Source: Prosthecobacter gellanilyticus (GTDB lineage Bacteria; Verrucomicrobiota; Verrucomicrobiia; Verrucomicrobiales; Verrucomicrobiaceae). Taken from it: a DNA stretch of 64,000 nucleotides. Shown piece after piece: positions 58,411 to 64,000 of this stretch. The position numbers and the translations under genes are program-made. The stretch lies in NCBI RefSeq assembly GCF_007992435.1, contig NZ_BKAG01000004.1, positions 182,204 to 246,203 of the forward strand, in the 5' to 3' direction. The notes beneath the pieces are model-generated. The model saw nothing but the letters and a program-made list of their open reading frames with translations, ran no database searches and was not told where the DNA came from. Numbering within the stretch: position 1 is the stretch's first letter; every line of letters begins with the position of its first letter.

Positions 58411-58884
58411 ATGGATCTCAAACTTGTCTTGGTCTTGACCTGCCTTTCGCTGACTTCATGCGCGACGAGGTTGTCGTGTGCCTCCAGCGCGCCCCATCTG
58501 CCTCGGGTGAACTCGCGCGTGCCGCGGGATAGTTCCAGCGAGGTCTATGTGACCCAATATGTGCGTGGACATCAGGCATCCGGGTTCAAAATTGAGCGCG
58601 TTGATCGCATACAAACGCTGCCGGCCTGCGGATTGGGGACGCTAGCTTCGATTCCCGTTCTCGGTCTGGTCCCGGTCACTATGCCCTACCGAGCTGAAGC
58701 AGTCGTTACAGGTCGGGTCGGAGGCAAAAGCGTGACGAGAACCTATCAACTGAATCTTCTTCAGCATCTCTCCCTGTGGAACTGGCTAGTGCCACCAAGG
58801 AGAGATGATCGCATGAAGGCTCGCGCGATCCTGCAGGCTGTTGATCACAATATTACCTTTCCGCGTCCTCAGCATTTCAACTAA
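58411..58884 (+). CDS. Small lipoprotein
   Basis: 157 residues. A signal peptide with lipobox LTSC (VLVLTCLSLTSCATRL) predicts lipid anchoring at Cys17. The mature part has no named motif (VYVTQYVRGHQASGFKIERVDRIQTLPACGLGTLASIPVLGLVPVTMP). It follows the Imm50-like gene by 63 bases and its stop is 7 bases from the convergent glnS stop. Confidence 0.68.
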   Translation: MDLKLVLVLTCLSLTSCATRLSCASSAPHLPRVNSRVPRDSSSEVYVTQYVRGHQASGFKIERVDRIQTLPACGLGTLASIPVLGLVPVTMPYRAEAVVTGRVGGKSVTRTYQLNLLQHLSLWNWLVPPRRDDRMKARAILQAVDHNITFPRPQHFN

Positions 58885-58891
58885 TGCTTCC

Positions 58892-60589
58892 TCACTTCTT
58901 CACCACGAAGCCGTCCTTTAACTGGACGGTGCGGTTGAAGACGGGTTTGCCGGGCTGGCTGTCTTTGGGGTCGGCGAAGAAGTAGGCGACGCGCTCGAAC
59001 TGGAAGTGGCTGCCGGGCTGGGCTTCGAGGATGGAGGGCTCGATCTTGGCGGTGATGGTCTCCAAGGAACCTGGGTTCAGGAACTTGGTGAAGTCTCCGT
59101 CTTCGCCGGCTTCTTCATCAGGCTGCTCGACGGTGAAGAGCTTGTCGTAGAGACGCACTTCGACATCGGCGGCATGAGCGGCGCTGACCCAGTGGATGGT
59201 GCCTTTGACCTTCGGGCGGCCGACGGGCTTGGCGCCGTGGCGTGTGGCATCGTCATAGGTGCAGCGGAGCTCGGTGATGTTACCCTCAGCGTCTTTGATG
59301 ACTTCCTGGCAGATGATGCAGAAGGCATATTTCAGGCGCACTTCGCCGCCGGGGACGAGGCGATGGAAGCCCTGGATAGGGTTCTCCATGAAGTCATCTG
59401 CATCGATGTAGATCTCACGGCTGAGCGGCACCTGGCGTTTGCCGTCGGCTTCGTTTTCCGGATTGTTAGGCACCTCGAGGTTTTCGCTCTGGCCTTCGGG
59501 GTAGTTCGTGAGCACGACCTTGATGGGGCGCAGCACGGCATACACGCGGCGGGCGATCTTGTTCAGGTCCTCGCGGACGTAGTGCTCGAGCAGGTTCAGC
59601 TCGGTCAATGACGGATATTTGGTTAAGCCGATGGCCTTGCTGAAGGTGCGGATGGCGGCGGGAGTATAACCACGACGACGGATGCCGCTGATGGTGGGCA
59701 TGCGGGGATCGTCCCAGCCGTTCATGAGACCGTCTTTGACAAGGCGGAGGAGCTTGCGCTTGCTCATCACCGTATAGGTGAGGTTCAGGCGAGCGAACTC
59801 GCGCTGATAGGGCTGGCCGGGGAGTCCATCGACATTGTTGATGAGCCACTCATAGAGCGGGCGATGGTGCTCAAACTCCAGTGTGCAAAGGCTGTGCGTG
59901 ATGCTCTCGATGGCATCACTCAGCGGATGCGCGTAATCATACATCGGGTAGATGCACCAGGCATCACCGGTGCGATGATGATGAGCATGCATGATGCGGT
60001 AGATGATGGGATCCCGCATGTTCATGTTCGGCGATGCCATGTCGATCTTCGCGCGCAGCACTTTTTCGCCGTTCTTGAACTCACCGGCACGCATGCGGGC
60101 GAAGAGATCTTTGTTCTCCGCGGCGGAGCGATCACGGAAGGGGCTGTGGGTGCCGGGAGCGGTCAGGGTGCCGCGTGTCTCACGGATCTGCTCAGGGGTC
60201 TGGTCATCGACATAAGCGAGACCTTTTTCGATGAGCTGGATGGCGAAGCCGTAGAGCTTCTCAAAGTAGTCGCTGGCGTAAAATAGGTTAGTCCCCCAGT
60301 CGAAGCCGAGCCACTTCACATCCTCCTGGATGCTGTCGACATACTCCACCTCTTCCTTGGTGGGATTGGTGTCATCAAAACGCAGGTGGCAGCGGGAGTT
60401 CGGGGCGTATTCCTGGCTGAGGCCGAAATTCAGGCAGATGCTCTTGGCGTGGCCGATGTGGAGGTAACCATTCGGCTCCGGGGGAAAGCGGGTGACGACC
60501 TGTCCGCCGTTGCGGCCAGCCGAGACATCGGCGGCGATCATTTCACGGATGAAATCAAGGGAGGCGGGCGTGGCGGAAGTTTCTGACAT
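58892..60589 (-). CDS. glnS: Glutaminyl-tRNA synthetase
   Basis: 565 residues from the ATG at 60589; an upstream frame extension is not needed. The class I motifs are HIGH (44-47, in [17 protein letters not shown]) and MSKRK near residue 278. The [25 protein letters not shown] text and the C-terminal beta-barrel anticodon domains ([38 protein letters not shown]) mark it as GlnRS rather than GluRS. It charges tRNA-Gln directly. A 325-base divergent region separates it from the bactofilin genes. Confidence 0.95.
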   Translation of the reverse strand: MSETSATPASLDFIREMIAADVSAGRNGGQVVTRFPPEPNGYLHIGHAKSICLNFGLSQEYAPNSRCHLRFDDTNPTKEEVEYVDSIQEDVKWLGFDWGTNLFYASDYFEKLYGFAIQLIEKGLAYVDDQTPEQIRETRGTLTAPGTHSPFRDRSAAENKDLFARMRAGEFKNGEKVLRAKIDMASPNMNMRDPIIYRIMHAHHHRTGDAWCIYPMYDYAHPLSDAIESITHSLCTLEFEHHRPLYEWLINNVDGLPGQPYQREFARLNLTYTVMSKRKLLRLVKDGLMNGWDDPRMPTISGIRRRGYTPAAIRTFSKAIGLTKYPSLTELNLLEHYVREDLNKIARRVYAVLRPIKVVLTNYPEGQSENLEVPNNPENEADGKRQVPLSREIYIDADDFMENPIQGFHRLVPGGEVRLKYAFCIICQEVIKDAEGNITELRCTYDDATRHGAKPVGRPKVKGTIHWVSAAHAADVEVRLYDKLFTVEQPDEEAGEDGDFTKFLNPGSLETITAKIEPSILEAQPGSHFQFERVAYFFADPKDSQPGKPVFNRTVQLKDGFVVKK

Positions 60590-60914
60590 GGAACGGGGAG
60601 GTTTGATGCGGTGACGGGGCACGTCAAGGCGTGGTAGGTCGTGGTCCCCTGCAAAACTGCTTTCTGAAAGGGGTCTCCGCGCTCGGCGCCGCCCTTTCAG
60701 ACGCTTGTTTTGCAAGGCTCCCCAGATGCCGCCTCAAGGCTGTTTTGCGGGGTGGTGGCTGTGTAAGGATGCTGTAACATGGACGGTTATTCCTTCCCTT
60801 GCTGGCATGGGAAATGCATGATCCGCGCATTCCGTGGACGCCTTTTGAGCGTGACGGAAAAAAAGCCACCACAACGTTGACACTCAACTAGCCATCCTCA
60901 TATAGTCGACCCTC
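60590..60914. other. Divergent region between glnS and bactofilin genes
   Basis: 325 bases without a gene. An imperfect inverted repeat (CTGAAAGGG near 60661 with CCCTTTCAG near 60691, and GCAAAAC near 60653 with GTTTTGC near 60707) could form a long hairpin in the glnS leader. The forward promoter is listed separately. Confidence 0.5.
60877..60906 (+). promoter_or_regulatory. Sigma70-like promoter of the bactofilin genes
   Basis: TTGACA (60877-60882) and TATAGT (60901-60906) are separated by 18 bases. Transcription would begin near 60913, only about two bases before the ATG at 60915, implying a leaderless or nearly leaderless mRNA. Confidence 0.65.
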
Positions 60915-61433
60915 ATGCTCAGGCAAATCATCGGACAACCCAACGACGGGCACAAGGACACGCGTGCAGAGGCACCCGCGCCAGCACCTGCGGCTGAACG
61001 CGCCCCGCTTCTCTCCACCGCGGCTCCTGCTGCACAACCCCAACGCGCTCCCTCCAACTCTTTCTCCATGACCTCCAGTAAAAACGTGCTCGCTAACGAC
61101 GTCGAGATCAAAGGCTCGATCAAATTCTCCCACGACCTCATCATCGACGGCAAGATCGAAGGTGAAGTCCTTTCCGACGGCAGCCTCACCATCGGTGAGA
61201 ACGCCCTGATCAAAGGCGAGGTGAAAACCCGCTCCGTGATCATCTTCGGCAAGGTCGAGGGAAACATCGTGGTGGCCGAGCGCTGTGAGCTGAAGAGCAA
61301 TGCCATCCTCGTGGGTGACATCGCCGCAGGCACGCTTTCCATCGAAGAAGGCGCCACTTTCATGGGTCAGTCCTCCGTGGGCAAGAAGCCGGAATCCCCC
61401 AAGCCTGCCCCCGGCCCTCGCCCTCAACCCTAA
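60915..61433 (+). CDS. Bactofilin (polymer-forming cytoskeletal protein) 1
   Basis: 172 residues. A Pro/Ala-rich flexible N-terminus (about 1-50) precedes the bactofilin beta-helix (about 58-150): VEIKGSIKFSHDLIIDGKIEGEVLSDGSLTIGENALIKGEVKTRSVIIFGKVEGNIV. These proteins assemble into filaments under the membrane and organise wall synthesis or stalk formation. A Pro-rich tail follows (ESPKPAPGPRPQP). It is the first of two adjacent bactofilins and has a promoter directly at its start codon. Confidence 0.88.
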   Translation: MLRQIIGQPNDGHKDTRAEAPAPAPAAERAPLLSTAAPAAQPQRAPSNSFSMTSSKNVLANDVEIKGSIKFSHDLIIDGKIEGEVLSDGSLTIGENALIKGEVKTRSVIIFGKVEGNIVVAERCELKSNAILVGDIAAGTLSIEEGATFMGQSSVGKKPESPKPAPGPRPQP

Positions 61434-61452
61434 ATAGCGACCCATACCATTC

Positions 61453-62673
61453 GTGTTTCGAGGACTTTTCGGCCCGAAAAGTGATCGTCCAGCACCACCT
61501 AAGGGACAAATCGAGGTGGTTTGTCCCACCTGTGGCGCGGCTCAGTATGAGCCGCGCCTCGTTGTTTCTACCTTTTGTAAAAAATGTGGTGTTCATCTCT
61601 CGGTCAACCGGGGGAAGGTCACGGCATCTGGCGTCAGCAGGGCTGGCGGCAGGGTAGATAACAGTGCGTGGGACGCTCCAACTCCGAGCCCGGCTGCGGC
61701 CCAGGCTCCGGCACCCGCCCCTGCGGCGAGGCCAGCCACTCAACCGCTTTCGGCTGCCCAGCCGACCCATCCCCCGGCCAAGAGCGGGGTTTTGAAATCC
61801 ATCGTGGCCTCTGCCCAGCCGCCTCCGCCTGCCCCCGAGGAGCAGGAGGAGTTTGTGAAACCGGTTTCAAAGGAAGAAGAGGAGGAAGGGGGCTTTGGAG
61901 TCTTCCTCAAGCAGCAGGTTTCCCCTGCGGCGGAACCTGCCCAGACGGATTTGTTCCCGGAGGCGTCGCCGCCCACGGAGATCCCTCCGCCGGTCACCCA
62001 GCCCGGCGCCTATGAAGCGCCTGCCATCCGCCGCCCGCAGTCAAACTCGCCGCCACCGACTCCGGCTCCGGAGCCGATGTCTGCCAGCACGCTGCAGAAG
62101 ATGCGTGAACAGGGAGTCTACAAGAATGCTTATTTCAAGGATGCGGACTGCTTTGACTGTGGTCACAAGTTCAAGGTCAGCCGCTCCTCGCGTTCGGCGA
62201 ACTGCCCGCAGTGCGGTGCTTTGATCTCCCTGGAAGATGTGGAGATCAACATGGCTTCCACGCATTCCATCAAGACTCGTGGTGACGTGCTGATCCGCAA
62301 GCGCGGTCATCTCTCCACGGATCTGGTGATCTGCCGTGACCTGCGCTGCCAGGGCATCGTGGAGGCAAACATCCAGGCTTCCGGTGATGCGGTTTTCCGC
62401 ACGGTGGGGAACATCATCGGCGAGATCCGCTGCAAGCGGTTCATTGTGGAAAAAGGCGCGGATGTGACCTTCCTAAACATGATCTATGCTGATGAGGCGG
62501 ACGTGCAGGCGAAGATCACCGGAACGATCATGTGCAATGGTCCGCTGACTATTGGCCGAGAAGGTTCGGTGAATGGTGATGTGACGACGCGATCGATCAA
62601 CATTGAGCCCGGTGGTGAGTTGAACGGTGCGATGAACATCCTGCGCTCGCAGATGCCGAAGCCGAATTTTTGA
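61453..62673 (+). CDS. Bactofilin 2 with zinc ribbons and Pro-rich linker
   Basis: 406 residues from a GTG start. The N-terminal zinc ribbon is VVCPTCGAAQ...STFCKKCGVH (about 24-47). A Pro/Ala-rich linker follows (about 60-215). A second ribbon, DCFDCGHKF...ANCPQCGAL (about 233-260), leads into a bactofilin-like beta-helix to the C-terminus (LVICRDLRCQGIVEANIQASGDAVFRTVGNIIGEIRCKRFIVEKGAD...GTIMCNGPLTIGREGSVNGDVTTRSINIEPGGELNG). It lies 19 bases after bactofilin 1 and is likely cotranscribed. The ribbons may bind a partner or metal. Confidence 0.85.
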   Translation: MFRGLFGPKSDRPAPPKGQIEVVCPTCGAAQYEPRLVVSTFCKKCGVHLSVNRGKVTASGVSRAGGRVDNSAWDAPTPSPAAAQAPAPAPAARPATQPLSAAQPTHPPAKSGVLKSIVASAQPPPPAPEEQEEFVKPVSKEEEEEGGFGVFLKQQVSPAAEPAQTDLFPEASPPTEIPPPVTQPGAYEAPAIRRPQSNSPPPTPAPEPMSASTLQKMREQGVYKNAYFKDADCFDCGHKFKVSRSSRSANCPQCGALISLEDVEINMASTHSIKTRGDVLIRKRGHLSTDLVICRDLRCQGIVEANIQASGDAVFRTVGNIIGEIRCKRFIVEKGADVTFLNMIYADEADVQAKITGTIMCNGPLTIGREGSVNGDVTTRSINIEPGGELNGAMNILRSQMPKPNF

Positions 62674-62899
62674 GGTCGGTTTTGGCAATGTAGGTTAGGT
62701 GTGGGAGGTGTTTTTTCGGCCGTGGAGAACATGAAGAGGCACGGAGAGGCATGCAGGTCCTGGAGGAGGATGTTTGAGTCTCCGGTTGTGATTCGGGGAT
62801 GCCGGGAGGCATGCAGAGGTCGTGATCCGTTATGGATTCCGGGCTTCTGTCGCCCCGCTGGGGCTCTGAGAGATTTTGGTGGAGTGCGCTGGAAACCCA

Positions 62900-63334
62900 G
62901 GGCTGCGTCCGCTTCGCGGTCTTGCTATGGGCTATGTTGTGGCGCCCCTTTGGGGCTCCAAAAGGGCGTGGGGGCGTGGAGGAGCTCTGTTGTCGAGCTC
63001 GTGGGGAACGAGCGGTCTGCGCCACGTTCGTTCTACGGGTGGGTGCTTCGCGGCTTTGTCCTGGGGTATAATGCTGCGCTCCTTTGGGGCTTCAGAAGGG
63101 CGGTGAAGTGAGGTTCGCGGAGGGAGTTTGTTGTCGAGCTCGTGGGGAACGAGCGGGCTGCGCCACGTTCGTTCTACGGGTGGGTGCTTCGCGGCTTTGT
63201 CCTGGGGTATGATGCTGCGCTCGTTTGGTGCTTCAGCGGTGAAGTGAGGTTCGCGGAGGGAGTCTGTTTTCGATCTCGTGGGGAACGAGCGGGCTGCGCC
63301 ACGTTCGTTCTACGGGTGGTGCTTCGCGGCTTGT
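62900..63334. repeat. Tandem array of a 136-141-bp unit in a gene-free region
   Basis: Three clear copies start at 62988, 63129 and 63265 (periods 141 and 136; the third is partial, about 70 bp), and a degraded copy is visible at about 62900-62987. Each contains GCTCGTGGGGAACGAGC, a 6-bp stem hairpin (variant in the third copy), then CTGCGCCACGTTCGTTCTAC and GCTTCGCGGCTTTGTCCTGG. The rest of 62674-63366 shows no gene; the small open frames inside are products of the repeat. Confidence 0.82.
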
Positions 63335-63366
63335 TTAGGGCGGTGTTCCTGCCTTTGGACCGAGCT

Positions 63367-64000
63367 TCAATTGATCGCGTATTCCACATCCACAATCACC
63401 CGGACGATCTTGCGCTCTGGTGTCGCCGCATCGCGGTCATCAATTTGAAACCTGCCTTGCGTGGCATTCAGCAGCTTGCCCAGTTCGGTCTGCGAATCCC
63501 GGGCGAACTGCTCGCCCGCTACCCGCGCATTCTTGGTCGCTTCCTCGATCATGCCGGGCTTGATGCTGTTGAGGTCCTCAAAGTAGAACCTCGGGTCGCT
63601 GATGGATTGGAGCAGCACACCCTTCTGCATGAGGGAGCCGGTCGTCGAAACCGCCGGCTTGACCGACTGGATCTTCTGCGTGCGTAACAGAACGGACTGC
63701 GAAGCGCTGAATCGTGCAGCTGGGGCCTGGGCATCCTTGTCTCGGGTCTCCATGCTATGATCACGAATGGAGGGTGGTTGCAGAGCGATGTCGGCATCGT
63801 CAAAGCCTGCGGTCTTGAGGAACTCCTTCACAGCGGTCGCGTTCTCGCCCAGCTTCACATTGAGGTCAGGCAGTTGATCACCGCTGGCCGAGTAGCTGAG
63901 GGTCCAGATGGCCATGCTGGCGGGCACTTCTCTCTCGGCCAGTCCCTTCACGGCGATTTTGCTCGTCTGATTGTGCCGCACCATGCCTTGCCCGACAAAA
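63367..64000 (-). CDS. SIMPL-domain (DUF541) protein, N-terminus outside window
   Basis: The frame is open from the window edge, so the start and signal or membrane anchor are missing. The visible part (about 210 residues) opens with MVRHNQTSKIAVKGLAEREVPASMAIWTLSYSASGD, typical of SIMPL proteins, and continues with QTELGKLLNATQGRFQIDDRD. The family is periplasmic or membrane-bound and poorly characterised. The ATG at 63984 is probably internal, because the codons before it (FVGQG) continue the family text. Confidence 0.82.
   Translation of the reverse strand, partial: FVGQGMVRHNQTSKIAVKGLAEREVPASMAIWTLSYSASGDQLPDLNVKLGENATAVKEFLKTAGFDDADIALQPPSIRDHSMETRDKDAQAPAARFSASQSVLLRTQKIQSVKPAVSTTGSLMQKGVLLQSISDPRFYFEDLNSIKPGMIEEATKNARVAGEQFARDSQTELGKLLNATQGRFQIDDRDAATPERKIVRVIVDVEYAIN

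Noticed and set aside
62900..63334. CRISPR array
   Set aside because: Units are 136-141 bp with no short identical repeat separated by unique spacers, and no cas genes are nearby.
62701..63357. Open frames in the tandem array
   Set aside because: The products are repeats of the same translated unit, so they reflect the array, not genes.

Overview
The window is a high-GC chromosomal segment that looks like the phylum Verrucomicrobiota, probably near Prosthecobacter or Verrucomicrobium. This is inferred from family content only: Planctomycete/Verrucomicrobium-type cytochrome proteins (DUF1549/DUF1553 and membrane-bound dehydrogenase types), a DUF1501 protein, an ECF sigma factor overlapping a FecR-LamG gene, sialate O-acetylesterases, beta-helix proteins and zinc-ribbon bactofilins. 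About 50 genes are supported, plus one tRNA-Leu(TAG). Genes at both window edges are cut off.

Layout. 1-6.5 kb: a partial heme-dehydrogenase protein, a Smr pair, an MFS transporter, a CocE-like hydrolase, an FmdB-like protein and a DUF3592-like protein. 6.6-13.2 kb: a large cytochrome protein, an eda-kdgK pair (lower Entner-Doudoroff/KDG catabolism), a HigB/HigA-type toxin-antitoxin pair and a 6-phosphofructokinase. 13.2-14.6 kb: a RAYT (REP-associated tyrosine transposase) between two REP-pair elements. 14.6-24 kb: a sialidase/sialate-esterase fusion, a beta-helix protein, and three flavin-halogenase-like enzymes with a CPA2 antiporter. 24-29.6 kb: a DUF4178 / small protein / DUF350 / membrane aminopropyltransferase / FAD amine-oxidase-like cluster. 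29.6-37.4 kb: transglutaminase-like protein, NAD synthase, cytochrome protein, ferredoxin/LysR pair, DUF3817. 37.4-44.3 kb: sialate esterase, beta-helix, PHP-like and DUF1501 genes. 44.5-50.5 kb: degenerate subtilase, FecR-LamG, ECF sigma, tRNA, cytochrome P460-like protein, ABC ATPase. 50.5-64 kb: a 1223-residue LamG/CxxCH protein, a less GC-rich stretch with small genes, AraC, an aldo/keto reductase, lipoproteins with an Imm50-like protein, glnS, two bactofilins and a SIMPL protein.

The most notable structure is a family of five elements of about 250-265 bp (one enlarged to 579 bp). Each is bounded by inverted REP hairpins carrying a 5' GTAG: at 4736, 13238, 14302, 42514 and 44262. Two of them flank the RAYT gene, so the whole looks like a REPtron with its dispersed REP-pair elements. 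One REP arm has a compensatory double change that preserves its stem, and three genes take their TAG stop codon from the GTAG of a REP end. One element carries a second nested fold-back element.

Other structures worth attention are perfect dyads placed on the start codons of four genes, two unrelated tandem-repeat arrays (48.3 and 63.0 kb), and a small family of ACGAATC hairpins. All functional names come from reading translated motifs by eye; no search was run.
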